From: Polytrichum commune
Lineage: Eukaryota > Streptophyta > Polytrichopsida > Polytrichales > Polytrichaceae
Assembly (NCBI GenBank): GCA_950295325.1
Contig: OX485804.1
Location: 58,390,429 to 58,454,428, forward strand
Reading direction: 5' to 3'
Length of the DNA stretch: 64,000 bases
A program made the translations under genes and the position numbers. The notes under the pieces were generated by a model, which did not search any database, was not told the DNA's origin, and saw nothing but the letters and a program-made list of their open reading frames with translations. Shown in pieces: positions 12,434 to 26,700 of this stretch (its first letter is position 1; every line of letters begins with the position of its first letter).

Positions 12434-15400
12434 TAAGTCTGCCAACTATGGTTATGATACCACCATGGAATTGATAGTGACACGACAAATGTCCCCTGTT
12501 TTGAGTGCTAAAGTGAGGAAAAATTCATCTCAAAATGAGCAATTATGCAAACTCTAGGCATTGGTAATGTGTCCGGGCCAACTTTTGGCTTCAAAAATTC
12601 ATAGTAATTTCAATGTAAGGGACAAAATTACCTACAAATCTGAAGTCCTCCTGATTACTATTTCCTTGCATATAGAAAGTTTGCACCGCTTATGCTTCTC
12701 CAGATTTGGCATAGCAGTTCTTAAGTGATCGGTTATGGGCGCCTCTACTCTAAAGTGGGTGTCATTCGGTTTGTCGTCTTCAACGAGATACCTAACCTAT
12801 GTTGGAGTGGTGTGTGATTGGGTGTGGATTGTAGAATGGACACCAAAAAGCCCATGTTTTTAAAAGAGATTAGACTATACGTTCATGATGTGTTAACCAT
12901 TTGGAATTCAATAGCCGACATAATTGTCGGGAGCTGTAGATTTAGATGATCTACAGCATGGGCATGGGAACATGGGAACATGAGAACATAGCCGAGCTCC
13001 AAGCAATCGGAAAGTAGAAACCAACCTGTGGATGGAACTTGGGAACTCGGGAACAATGGAGTTGTGAATGACTGGACGGGCTTACAACTTTTGAGAAGCA
13101 ACCCACTCATAGTCTAATGGTATAAGGTACGCGGCTTTATTATGGGCACTTCCAACTTCATATACAATTTTGACCGTTGGATGGAAAGCGATCTTAGTGG
13201 GTTAGTAATTGCAAATCACCCGGTTTGCCATTTCAAGTTTCAAAAAAAGGTTTCCTAAAGTTTTAAAAGTTTCATGCAACTTTTAAAATAAGCTTCAATA
13301 TATGACAAGTTAACGAACTCTTAATAAAGATAGTTCTCAAAGAAGGATCAAAATCATAGACTTTATGGACAACTCTACTAGAGTTGTCTGTACATGAAAG
13401 CGAATGAAACTATGGGTTTAGTCCCAACCCATGAGTTTATAAGAATTAACACAAATTCACCCAAGTTTTCTTAATGCTTAAATTATCGTCAACAAGGAGT
13501 GGTGTCATGCTATTAAAAACGGGCTTTCTCACTTGTCCTATTGGATGGGATGGGCCAAGCTAGCAGTACATAGGCCAATCTGGGATTTAGGACAACGTGT
13601 CCCATGCGCATACTTTTCTTCTAGATCCTAAAACTATCTCAAAGTTTGAAAGGTGGAAAGAGGTGGTTCCAAAATTTGCACCCAACTTTCAAAATAGGCT
13701 CCGAAACACGATGAGCTAGCGAGCTCTTAATAGAAAGTTTTGTCAAAGAAGGATCAAACCCACAATTCCATCCCTCTTTGAGAGACTTTACAAATGACTC
13801 TAATGTTTCGTACATTTTAAGCACATCGTCCAAAATTCATCACTTGCTTCCATATAAAGTCGATGTCTCCTCTCTCCTTTAAACCTCATAGCAACACCTG
13901 TTTTGGTGACCATTCTTAACTAAAAACAACTTGCCATATATTGTTCTCCCTCTTTAATAGGCCACATTTGGTTGTGCAAGAAAGTGTCACATTATCCAAA
14001 TGTCATATTCTAGATAATATCATATTTTGGCCTCAAATGTTGTATTATCGAGGTTCTTTGAGGAAATTGCCTATTTCAATGTAAAATGTCATTTTGTATA
14101 CACAATTAAGATAAACAAGTATGGTATAACATCCTAATTGAAGAAATATGCTAACAACATCACACAATATGGAGGTAAACAAAAATATAGTCCCATGGTG
14201 ATGTCTTCACCATATCACACACTACGAGAGTGAGAATCTATTGTCTTGTGACGATGTTGGAAATTGATATCTTATTCAGTTTATTCATAAAAAGATTGCG
14301 TGTTCATCACATCTACAACTAGAAACTCCAAAGATTGCTTCATTGCAAAATTTGATAGTAATCGGGCATACTCATGGGCTTGAGGAAGCATGACTATTGG
14401 TGTTGGTTGGTCATCCACATCAATCCCCTCCATTGACTCTTCGTTCAAATCTAAACACAAATGGACTTCTCTATCCCCATGCCAAATCCACCACCTCAAC
14501 TGTGTGGTACTTTACATCAACAATTTCCTCCCCTGTCAACTGCACATATTCTTCAATAGGCATTTCCTCACTTATAATATTCAAAGATGAAATGAAACAT
14601 GGTAGTTCATTTGTTGTTTTTTTCATTATCAAGTTTTTCATGTTCATTAGCCAAGGCAAAATTGACACTATAGTTTAAAGGTAAAATCGTGGACGTCTTC
14701 TAGTTGTTTTGTATGATTTTGGGGTTCATCTCTCTCCACGCTTGAGAATTCCGCATAATAGCATGCCTTACATTAGGCATTGTTTTCCTCAAGTCTTGGT
14801 GAGTAGTAGAGAATCAAATTGAAAGAGAACCCTTCCAAAGACTTTTTCTTATACCAAACTTTGAACGAAGCAATGATGTCATGATCCAAGAGTTATACCA
14901 AATGCATAATATTAGGTGGTAAGAAAACAATAGTAGTATTACTCAATTACAATGCTCACTGCATCCTGGATCCAAAGACTGATCTCAACAACTACAATCC
15001 CTAAACTTTTCAACTCCACCCAAACCCAAAAGTGCAAAAGATTTGTCTCATCTAGAACCGGGGTTTAAAACAACTACCTTGAGTTAAGTTAAGCTAACCC
15101 ATCGATGAATTCATTATGTACTGGGAACAACTCCACGATCCCAAGGCAAATCCCAATGCCAGTCCCACCACTTATGCACATTATTTACCTTCATTATATG
15201 ACAAATCGGGCCTAAAAATGTCGTATTACGAGTGTCGAAGTCATAGTATCAAGGTAAATCATCACTAGAAAGTTTGGTTGATGGAGAATGCATTTGTATA
15301 CGGTAATCAAGTTTAGACTATACACCTTGTTTGTAAGTGTTCAACTAAGATGATCAGCCACATAAGGCCCACATCTCTAACGAAAGGGGGTAACCGCATA

Positions 15401-16000
15401 CGAGTACTAATAGTTACACATGGAAATCCCACATAGAAATTTTGAAGTAGCATGGAGTTTGGAGGCTACTTTTTTACATCGATTTGACACCGGAAATAGT
15501 TACAAAGGCCTTGAATCAATCAAGATAGTCAAAGTCATTTGAGACTCCATTGCAAACACATAGAGGGGTCAAGTTTTAATGTTGGAAGGAGGAGAGGTAC
15601 GCTTGTATGTGGAAATTCCCTTTGAACCAAAGCATGCGCAACATATTTCATTCAATGAGAAATCAACACACATATGATGCTCCTCAATGAAAATGGAATC
15701 GTCCATTTTGCTACTGACAAGGGAAAATTGTTGCATATGAACATACCTCTCATCCATACAACACAAAAACTCGAACCCTTACAAGTTTGTGGATGATGCA
15801 GTTCAATTGCATAGAACTACACTAAATCGGGGTCTTTACAACTAATTTATGGCGTCAAATCAACTAAGAAGACTAACATCCAGGCTGGAGACTAATTTTA
15901 AGACGAGGAGGTTGGATGAATGAAAAATATGCTCATATGCGATAATTCATCCCTCTCGCCCTTTTCCCCTCTTTGTTTCGAATTTTTGTTTTAATTTTTT
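12434..16000. other. Gene desert with old repeats, no gene seen
   Basis: No supportable gene. It includes a partial R2 copy (12799-12940) and a diverged internal duplication: 13230-13400 resembles 13640-13820, sharing blocks such as AACTTTYAAAATA, CTCTTAATA and CAAAGAAGGATCAAA. Confidence 0.5.
12799..12940 (+). repeat. Dispersed repeat family R2, partial copy 2
   Basis: Shares TTGGAGTGGTGTGTG, GGGTGTGGATTGTAGA, TTTTTAAAAGAGATTAGACTA and TTCAATAGCC with the better-preserved copies at 34680 and 46960, then diverges. Confidence 0.4.
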
Positions 16001-16073
16001 AAAAGTTTATTTATCCGGCCTTTCCCTTGAGGCTTTACGACAAGGGATGCATAAAGGGGTATGGGAACGTAGG

Positions 16074-16520
16074 TTACTTTGGGAACGTGGAGCGACCACA
16101 ACGGTCGCCCGAGCGAGGTGTCGGTGGTCGCCGACCAGGGGACCGCGCCGCCTCGTACAGCGGCGCTGTCGGAGCGACGGCGGCGTCCGTCCGCCGTCCG
16201 TCGCGACCCGGCAGGCTGGCAAGCGCGGGGCGGGCCAGTTGGCCCGGCCCGGCCCGGCCCGCCTTGGGCGGGGTATCGTCCGTCCGGCCCTCGTGGGCAG
16301 CCAGCCGCAACCATCCCCTCCCCTCCTTGGGCCCCGTCGTCGTCCCCCTCGGTCGTCGGGCTCTCTCGTCGTCCTTTCGTTCGTTCGTCGTGCCCAGGTG
16401 CTTGCTTGCTTGCTAGCTGGCTGGCTGGCTATGGTGGTGGGGTTGGGCTTTTGCAACCAAACCCTCGCCTCGCATCGCACGCTCTCGACGCCCGAGCTCT
16501 CGCAACTGGACCTGTAGACG
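16074..16520. promoter_or_regulatory. GC/CpG-rich island upstream of RAPTOR
   Basis: An abrupt GC- and CpG-dense block (for example CCCGGCCCGGCCCG near 16245) inside AT-rich DNA, about 1.2-1.6 kb upstream of the RAPTOR start codon. It opens long frames in several phases on both strands, which is what GC-rich composition produces by itself, so I do not call them genes. The likely role is the core promoter and first-exon region of RAPTOR, inferred from position and composition. No TATA box is obvious. Confidence 0.45.
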
Positions 16521-17707
16521 AGCACGGCACTCGCAGCGTCTGCAGTGGCACAAGATCTTCAAGCCAGAGAGAGTAGTAGCACGAAAGGCCGTGGAGTATA
16601 GCGTCAGAACCAGCTGACAAGAGGTTTCAAAGGAAGCAGCAAAGGTTTCCATTCCCATTTGTGGCGAGGAGAGCGGAGAACAAAAGAACGGTGGTCAATT
16701 GCGCCAACAGTAGTGTTGCCGTATTATTGGAGGTGGCGAGGACCGGAGCATCTAGGGTGGAGAAGATTTGTTTTAGAGAACCGGAGGGTTTTCGGAATCT
16801 CTGGATTACCAACCACAAGGCAAGGCGAGCCTGAGGAGCACTAGTGGCTATTCCTATTCCGGGAATTTTTATACAGGGAAGCACTTTTTTCCGGGAAGCT
16901 CTCGTCCTCACACTTCGTGCAACTCTGTGCGGACTGAGGCTGTCAGCGGAGCAACAGTGGAGAGGGGGGGGGGTTTGAAAAGTCTATCACGCCTCTAGAT
17001 TCCACTTCTTGAAGTGTATTGGTGGCCCTAGCTTCTTCTTCTTCTTCTTCCTCTTGAGTACCTTCCTTCCTTGTGTGGTGGCGAATCTAGTTTATTCTGC
17101 TTCTCTAGCAACATCGAATCGAAGCGGACCTGCCTGCCTGCTTTGTGAAGAGCGTTGGTTGGTAATTACCACTCCGGCCGTGCAGAAGGCGTCTTGTCTT
17201 AATTATTCGGCCTGTGTTGTATATCTGCTGCCCTAGGGGAGAGAGGCAGTAAATTTGTGGTGCCTCGTGGGGTTGAGCAACAGTAGCAGCCGGACCTATC
17301 ATCGACCTTGAAATAAAAGCAGACAAGGGAAAAGAGCTCCTCTCTTTAATGCTGGAAGGTGGCAATGTTTGAACCTCGAGAGCTACGGGCGCCTTGTGTC
17401 GCCTGTTCTTTCGTGCAATGGCGCCCCCCTGATGCAGCTGCAGCCACCTGTACCTTGTTGGTTCCTCGTTAATGTGCTCCTCTGGGTCCCTTCCTACTAT
17501 ACGGAAGTATACTCTAGGCGCCATTTGTTGTCCTCTTCGAAGGTTTTTAGCAAGGACGACTCCTCAAGGGTTGTAAGTTTGCAGGGTGAATATGATGTTA
17601 AGCATGATGTTGTTTTAAGGGTTTGCAGAAGAAACAAACGAATAGGAAAGAAAGAAAGAAAAGAATCCGGGGTGTATGTGACATGGTGGGTTTTGGAGTG
17701 GGAAGAA
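16521..17707 (+). promoter_or_regulatory. Probable long 5' leader of RAPTOR with upstream ORFs
   Basis: Between the GC island and the conserved start lie pyrimidine-rich tracts (CTTCTTCTTCTTCTTCCTC near 17030, GGGGGGGGG near 16966) and several upstream ATGs, including a 75-codon frame at 17009. An in-frame ATG at 17369 would add 113 residues to RAPTOR with no stop between, but that extension has no resemblance to plant RAPTOR N-termini. The leader may contain an intron; I could not fix one. Confidence 0.4.
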
Positions 17708-20700
17708 ATGGCGGTGGGAGATTTAGTGCTGTATAGACATCGGTCCATGGATAGCATGGGGGGGGGACACTTAGGTCCGCCTGGTCCGCATCATCTCTCT
17801 TCTACCTCGCCACTCCATACACGACAGCAGCTGAATCTTGCGGAAGAAGAGAGCAGCCACTGCCACGACTATCAGCAGCCAGGGGTTGCTTACCTCCCTA
17901 GTACTTCCTACCTATGTGACTTGCGTCATGATGCCGATGAAGCCTCCACTACTGTTGTCCCTGCAGCTGAACCTGGTGTTGTTTCAAGATGGAGGATGAA
18001 AGATAGAGTAAGTTCACAAACCCACCTCCTCCTTGTTGGGTAGTTCTTGAGTTATTTATGTACGTGTTGTTTCATATTTTCCCTTGATGAATTGGGAAAT
18101 TGCCCATGTTACGCAATCCTCAAATCTGCAAGCTCCCACTGACGGTCAATGATGGACAAAGAGCTTGTGGATCATCATTTGAGGTGGATGGTGTATAATG
18201 TGGTGGCCCTGGATCGGCAATTCCATTTCAGGAGAATAATGAGAATGGTCTGCACAGTAATTGCCCTTTTATCTCCTGGGAGTTTGGCCCTCATTGGCTT
18301 TCTATGCAATGTGATCCTGTTTGAGGAGAATGAGTATTTCTAGGTTTCCCTTAGCAGACATGGGTTGAATTTGGCGATACTGGAATGATGGAATTCATGA
18401 ACGTGCTATTTGTCCATTTGAATTCCACACAACTTGGGGGTTGTACTCTGGCCTGTGAAGTCAAATTTTTTCTTCTCGTGCTGGTGACACATACCAAAGG
18501 GTTTCAAATGTTATAGTTTAAGGTTGTGTTTCCAAATTGACAAGTACAGTGCAGTTTGTCTCTTACAAGGTACAAAACCACTAAGCAGCCATGTTGATCC
18601 TTTTGTGTATCACTGTATCTCACTTGTTGTCTTCTGCAATGTTGGAAGGCATATTATGAACTTGGAAATCTCAAATTGTGCCATAAATGGTGCATGACTT
18701 TTTTATGGTGCCAGCGGTTTGCTTCAGTTCTTTGTCGCAGATTGTGCAAGTTTAAGAGGCAGCTTTCTCACAGGCGCCCCACTTTGTCTTTTATCTTGTT
18801 GTAAGGATCTATTGTTGTAATATCCTGGGTTTGAAACCTACCTGTGTTTTACCTGCCAATAGAAATGGTTTTTTAAATCCAACCATGTGCTCAAGCAGTC
18901 CCACTGTCTGAATCTCAATATTCTCAATTGCATGATTTACTGAACTCACCGAGTTACGAGGTGTATGATTTGAGGGAGCCTCTGATCATATTTGTACTAC
19001 TTTCTGACATGCTTTTTAATTGCAGATGAAAACAGGATGTGTGGCGCTGGCAGTGTGCTTAAATATTGGAGTGGACCCACCTGATGTCATCAAAATTTCT
19101 CCATGTGCTCGCCTGGAATGTTGGTTAGGTATACGGCTGTCTTACCCATTTTTAATCTTTTGTGTGTCATTATTGAGCTTGTGATATGTATCAGCACTCA
19201 TCAGGCTTCTACCAGGTGATTCTGGTCTGATGAGCCACATGTGCACTTTACTAGCCCCTAACCAGCCTTGTATTGACTATAGCTAATTATTTTTACAGGT
19301 GTAGAATCTTTGATTGATATGTTGTGGTCTTTTGTTAAGTAGCAATTTCCTGACAATGTGTTAAACTAATCTGCAGACCCATTTTCCACAACGCCTCTGA
19401 AAGCTCTAGAAGCAATCGGAAAAAACTTGCAAGCTCAGTATGAACGGTGGCAACCTAGGGTAAAGGTCTCTTCAATTCTTTTGTTTCAAGTTGCTGCTGG
19501 GGTTGTGTATGCATATGTATATCGATCTTGAAGTCACATTGCCATAACCTACTAGGTGAATGAATTATGTGGGTGCTGGTTTCTCCCAAATCACCCTTGT
19601 CAATTGCCTTATTGGCTGACCAAGTGATGAAGCATTGCTACAATTTGTATCAATTGTTGATTAGGTGAATTCCATAATAGTTCATGTTGGATTCTGTTTG
19701 CAGGCGCGATACAAGCAGGCTCTAGATCCCACTGTTGATGAAGTGAAAAAGTTGTGCCTACACTGTCGAAAAAGTGCCAAGAGTGAAAGAGTGTTATTTC
19801 ACTATAATGGTCATGGTGTCCCTAGACCAACAATCAATGGCGAGATTTGGCTGTTCAATAAGGTGATCAGTGATTCCACCTTAAGATGTACTTGTTGGAG
19901 TTCTCTGTATATTGTTCAATACTTCTATTAAGGAACAACTCCTGCGATATAGGGTTAAGGTGCCTTGGTAATGTTTGAAGAGGTCTTTCACTTTGGTCAT
20001 GCTCATTTTGTTCTGCAAAGATGTGTTCCTTCCTGGCTAGATTGGTTGCATAACTCTGGCAATAATGGATGTATGCAGCACTTCACACAGTACATACCAT
20101 TGTCAGTTTACGAGTTGGAGTCGTGGCTTGGAAATCCTTCCATCTATGTGTTTGATTGCTCGGCAGCAGGCATGATTGTAAATGCTTTTTGTGAAGTGAG
20201 TTTCTTCAACCATTTAAGGTTTAGAGCTTTGAATGGAACTTCTTTAGCAAGTTTTAAAGCAATATTTAAATAATGAGTTCAGAAAATAGGAGATGTTAGT
20301 ATTGCAAAGATGTGCCAGCTTGAACTTTGAACTCAAGCTAGAGTTAGTATTATCTATTTGTTATTTCAGCTTTTCATAGCTTTCATTTGTGAGTAGCTCT
20401 AGTGTTTCCAAGAAGGATCCCATCAATTTTATGGTTGAGAGTTATTATCTTATCTGAGATTCATCTCACCCATTTCCCTATTTCTCTATTTTATCTCAGC
20501 CCATTTCTCTAGTTCCCTGCTCTTACTTTAGCTTAATTGCAGCAACGACCTGAGTGGGGCCCTAGTGGTTCTCTTGCGTCTGCTCCAACATCTTCTATGC
20601 GGGATTGCATATTACTGGCTGCGTGTGGGGCAAATGAAATACTTCCTCAAAATTCGGATCTTCCAGCTGACGTCTTCACGTCCTGTCTGACAACTCCAAT

Positions 20701-23700
20701 CAAAATAGCTTTGAGATGGTGACCCTTCTCACCTGAAATCTGGTTATTCTGCTTTGCAAATTGCAATCATCCCTGTATGTCCTTCCACACGTTTAGATAA
20801 GCTTGAAATGCAGAATTTCTCAATGAGTATCATGACCTTGTTGCAATGTATAGTGCATTTGACCAGTGGAGAACAATATTTGTATCTGCATTAACTTCCA
20901 CATAGGTACTGTGTGAATCTAATAAATTCTCTGGCTGCATAAATTGACACTTGCTGAAGTAACCCTGTGCATAAGCTTTAGGTTGAGAAACTAAATGACT
21001 ATGTTCGTTGAAGTTGATTGACTTCCTTGTCAAAGGAACCTAGAAGTCAGCTTGAAAAATGATTTTTTTTGGGGACTATGCAAATTGTAGTTCATTCTAT
21101 TGAAGAAATCTGCAATGATGTGAGCCTGATAGGTTTTTGTTGTTTTTTGTTTCCAGGTTTTGTCCACGTTCGTTACTTGCCTTGGAACCCGACCTTATAG
21201 ACAAAATTCCTGGCCGTCAAAATGATCGAAAAACACCATTGGGAGAACTCAATTGGATATTCACAGCTATCACAGATACAATTGCATGGAATGTGCTTCC
21301 TCGAGGTGAGGAGTTCATATCATTCTGGAGGGTGTCATCTGATTGGAGTACCAGATTGAAGTTTTGATTGCACTTTTGTTCAAGATGTAAATATTTCACA
21401 TCTGATATGTGTTCAGACTGTCTGTGTAGTTGGAAAACAGGAGTGCAGCTATGGTGACGTGTGATTTACAAGTGTCTGTTTTTGTGGCTCTGGATGATGT
21501 AGAATTGTTTCAGCGGTTGTTTCGGCAAGACCTTCTTGTGGCTAGTTTGTTCCGCAATTTCCTTCTAGCAGAGCGCATCATGAGAGCTGCAAATTGCTGT
21601 CCCCAATCATTCCCTCGCTTGCCACCAACACACCAACACCCTATGTGGTATGCAGCTGTCATTCCAATTTGAAAAATGTATTATAATAAACGAACTGGAG
21701 TAGCCAATTCATTTCTGACTTTTCATGCATAATTTATAGGGTGCTTTTTTGGGGTTGTTCATAGGTAATGTGGAAAGACTTCCAGAACGTTTTTGATTTG
21801 GAATATGTAACGAAGAAATATGGACTTGATGTTGCGATTGTTCTGTGTATTGTTATTTTTCCTTTTGACATTCTTTTGCTTCTGTAGGCATGCTTGGGAT
21901 ATGGCGGCTGAAATCTGCCTGGCACAGCTGCCAACATTGTTGGAGGATCCAACTGCAGAGTTTCAGGTGTGCACATCAGTACACGCATGATACAGTTTTA
22001 TTGGATTTAATGGTGTTCTGCAGAAATGTCACATCTTGAGACGAAGTTAAGATCTCTGATTGGCCCACTAAACAAAAGCCATGATCTGCTTCTGCATTCA
22101 TGCATTAGTGTGGATCTGTTATTATAAGAGGCTTTCTGACCAAGTAGCTACTGTAGAATTGGAGTAGGCTTTGCCAGCCTATGTGTTCATCAACCTGCCA
22201 GTTGTGCATGTGGTTACCTTCGTTGGTGCAAGTCCCCTTATTTGAGTTTTTGTCAAAGGCCTGTAGAGCACATTGCTGAGTGTAAGCTAACGTAATACAT
22301 ACTCACATTAGAGGTTAAAGAGTAATTGCAGCATTTTGAAGTATTTTACAAATTTTTGCAGCCGAGTCCATTCTTCACAGAGCAGTTGACAGCCTTTGAA
22401 GTATGGCTAGAGAATGGTTCTGAAAGGAAGAAGCCACCAGAGCAGCTGCCCATTGTCTTGCAGGTATAGTCTCTTGTCATTCTTCAGTTATTTATATCTA
22501 TATTCAACTCAAAAAAGGACTTGGTAAATCATCTGCATCCCAATTTTTCTTGAGATTGCATCTGATTGTATACTCTGAATGAACTAGAACCAAATCTGAA
22601 GAATTGGATGATCATTTTTGTGTTCCTAATTTTGAACAAATTTTGTCCACCGGTGTGAGTTTTGCAAGAAAGAAGTCATTCTGAATGTCTAATTATTAAT
22701 ATCTTAGAACCTACTAAACTTTCCAACTGGGTTGGATCTCCAGGAATGTGCATCTTGCTAGCACTTGGTTTGAAGAAGATACTTTGTGCTGGGTCTGTGT
22801 GTTGAAACCACATGATTTGAATTTTCACTCTTGTTCTCTAGCGCTCTATATTCTCACCCACACTCTGTTTCCCCACTGGTTTTGGTGTAGTTTGATGATT
22901 GTCTTTGAAAGGCTTAGGTTAAAGCCTTGATTTGTGCTCTGTGTTGCAGGTTTTACTGAGCCAGTCACATAGATTTCGTGCCTTGGTGCTTTTAGGACGG
23001 TTTCTGGATATGGGAGCATGGGCTGTTGATCTGGTAATGACAGTCTTTCAATAGGGCTTGCACTGAGTAAGGCAGTATTTATAAAGCCTCAACAGAGATT
23101 CAGACTGTAAACTTCAGTTTGTAGGATATCTAATTTGGAGTTTCGCAATGAAAGATGTTTTCTGTCTGCCAGCAATATCTTCTGTCCCTGGCATTTAGAG
23201 TTGTTGATGTGCTGGACATACTACCTCTGTGTACACTGTTATTGCTAAAATTCAACATCATACATAAGAAGTTAAAGTACATCTTGACAGGGATGAAGCG
23301 TTCCTTATTTTTTGAAGGATTAATGGGAATTGCTTTTTCCCCCTCAGTGTTGTGTTGTTTGCGAGTTCTCAGTTGTGTAATATGTTGGACTGGTGAATAT
23401 GATTGTGGCCAGGCACTGTCTGTGGGTATATTCCCCTATGTTCTCAAGCTTTTGCAAACCACAGCAACAGATTTGCGCCAAATTCTTGTTTTCATCTGGA
23501 CAAAAATTCTGGCTCTTGACAAGGTACCTTCCTTTTGTCCAGGTTTCAAGTGTTTGTTTAGTGATAATTTGAACTTCTTGACTATTAAAACTTGCACTTT
23601 GAAGTAATTACATTAAGGAGCTTCAGGGGAACTTCCTCCAGTTCTGTCTCTTTTAATGTTGAACCGGACATCCTAGTTATCTGATCAGTGGTGGGCGTCT

Positions 23701-26700
23701 TGTGCAGTCATGCCAAGTTGACCTAGTGAAAGATGGGGGACACTCGTACTTCATCCACTTTCTGGAGAGTCCTGATGTTCACACTGAGCAGCGTGCGATG
23801 GCTGCATTTGTTCTGGCGGTCATAGTTGATGGTCATCAACGAGGGCAGCAAGCATGCATCCAAGCTGGCCTAATCAGCATATGCCTCTCACACATACAGG
23901 CGGCTCCCAATGTTCCAGATGGACAGCCAGAGCCATTGCTCTTGCAGTGGCTGTGTCTTTGTTTGGGAAAGCTTTGGGATGGTTCTGCAGAAGGAATAGC
24001 CTTGGCTCTTCATGACGGTGCACCGTCAATTCTAGCTAAAGTTCTTTCTGAACCACAACCAGAAGTGAGTGCACAAAGCCATGATACTCCATTGGTTTTT
24101 AAAAATTATCAATAATTGTAGCTCAAGACATATTTATATTGCTTTGTCTTTTTGATGTGAGATGTACTAAGTTCTTGTGGAGAACCTTATGTGAAGTGGG
24201 GGCTGCTAATGTAGTGGTGAAAGGTGGCAACAACGTAAAGATGTAATTTGACTTGTGGGTCGGTTCAGCCGGAAGTGTTCCTCTCTAGTTTGACTTGTGA
24301 ATCTCTTTATAAGTGCTTTTTGCAACTTTTGAACTCATTTAATTTTCATGGTTACAAGGTCCAAATATCCGAAGATCCTTGATATCCTTTTTTGTCCCTA
24401 TATTTTTTCTTATTTATTTATTTAAAAAAATGTCAAGAGACTTTTTTCTGGATGGTATTAATTCTGATATGTGTGTTACCTTGTAGGTTCGTGCTGCAGC
24501 TACATTTGCGTTAGGCACACTCATCAAAGTGGGGTTGGATCCCCTTCCTGCAGAAGGAGTGGATGATGATGTGGATGATGAAAGCCAAATGGCTGAACAA
24601 GAGATAGCCAAATATTTGCTGAAAGTACTTGGGGATGGAAGCCCTCTTGTCAGGGCTGAGCTTGCCATAGGTGACAATCTTATACATGAGCTCTTGTGAT
24701 TTCTCAGTCAGAGTAGCAAAGAAAGATGAACAAATATCCTGGCGATTCTTATAAGGATCAACATTACATGGTTTCTGGTGGAGGCCTATGAATGGATACG
24801 GATGGTTGAACAACTGTAGGTTTCATCAATAAACTCCATTCAACCTCACAGATAATTATCTGCAATATGTGGACTGAACATCAGAAACTGATGTGCTTGT
24901 GAAACATGCATGTGCTGCGCTTTGATAGACTATGATATACACCACAGGCAGTAATGCCAAGAGAAGTAATTGAGTATTCAGAGTAATCAGTTTCCAACCC
25001 TTAACCAGCTTTTTCTTTGACTTGTGAATTACAAAGGCCTTAGTCCTTGCTTTCGTAGTGCAGTTTTGTTTTGCATTTATGTCATTACCTAATGTATATT
25101 GTCTCTTGCGCAGCTATTGCACGGCTAGCTTCTAGTCACAACCGGATGTTCCGGCTGGCTGCTGCAGCATATCTCAAACCGCCATCTCATGCAGCAGTTC
25201 TCCCAAACTATGCACCAGGTTACAGAAGCCCAGGGGGCTATCATTATCCGATTTATCCTGCTTCTCACTTGGACCCAGATCAAGGTCTGCAGACATTAGA
25301 TGGTGGCACTCCTTACAGACCTGTCCTTCGTGTTGTTGCAAGTAGTGGCTCTTTGGCAGGGTCTGCAGGTATCTAATCATACCTCTTGTATTCTCTTTTT
25401 GCTGAACTAATTTTTTTGTGAACGGATTGTGCTGCAAAGCTTCTGATGAAATGAGTGAAAAACAGTCTCTTCAATTACTTGCTGTTCCTTGCTTTCATCT
25501 AGAACTGCTTACCAGGTTTTGAACGACTTGGATTTTATTACAATTCTTCAGGTTCTGCAGGAAATTCCCCATTGTCTGATAATCCGGTGCTGGGAGACTG
25601 CATTGGGATTGGGAATGGACCTAGCAATGGAGGTGCCAGGTCACTGAGGTGTTCAGAAGATGGGAATGTGTATGTGCAGTGCATTACAGCTGTATATGCA
25701 CTGGCTAGGGACCCTTCTCCAAGGGTGGCAAGTTTGGGCCGACAAGTGCTCAGAATAGTTGGAGTTGAGTCAGCTCAAGTTGTTGTAGCTTCAAGAGTTG
25801 GCATGAATGGGGTTGTAAATCCACAACGGAATGCATCTGTGGCTGCTCTTCCCCCTACTCCACCCATGCCTGGTGTCCTGCATCGGTCCACCTCCTGGGT
25901 AGCATCCTCTTCAGGTAACCACATGTTAAAGAGCTTGATGATTGGAGTTTCGGGCATGTGTTCCAAAGGGGCATTCTATTTCTCTTGATTGCATCAAGCA
26001 TTTTCTGTAAAGAATCTATGAACAAGTTCATTCTCCCAATGTAAAGAGTTTAAGCTTCATTCTATTTGAAGCTCAAATCTGTAATATTGGTACCTGTTAT
26101 TGGTGGCCAGTGGATCCTTTCCTTATGCGCTTTTAATTGTGTGTACCAAAGTTGCACCTGTGGAGTCTCTTTTCCTGTTGCAAGTGTGAGGATGTCTGGA
26201 AATGCACATTGAAGCTAAGTCATTCCCAATCATTTGACAGGGAATATTACAAGCACTTGGCGGATTTTGACACCACCTCCAAGCCCTCCCACTCGACCAG
26301 CGTTTCTTGGTCCTCCTAGCAGCTTAAGACGTGTGGCGTCAATGGACATATCTGCTGCATTAAATGGAACATGGGATACTTCCAAACACCCTGTGCGAAT
26401 ATCTGGTGATATTGGAGTTCAAACATTGTCCCCAGTACCTGGGTTTGGAACCACAACTTCTGGTCTTGCTGATGCAGGAGGGATGCTGGCATCTGGTCTT
26501 TCAGCAGTGAATCTTGAAAAAGCTGCTGTTACCCCTGTATTGCCAGAATCAACATTTTACAGGTGGAGTTGTGGACACTTCTCTCGCCCTTTACTGGAGC
26601 CCTCACATGATGATGAGGAAGAGATCTTGGCACGGCGAGAAAGAAGAGAGAGAGAGGCGCTCGATGGCATTGCCAAATGTCAACGTTCAAGTGAGTGGGC

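Noticed and set aside
13104-13145. tRNA-like 5' half (TAGTCTAATGGTATAAGG)
   Set aside because: No T-arm or B box follows within tRNA distance, and no acceptor stem forms.
15991-16658. Several overlapping 100-170-codon frames on both strands
   Set aside because: They arise together in all phases from a GC-rich block, with no domain, consistent composition or splice pattern; treated as composition artefact.
17369-17707. In-frame upstream start adding 113 residues to RAPTOR
   Set aside because: The extension has no likeness to plant RAPTOR N-termini, whereas MAVGDL at 17708 fits the family start.
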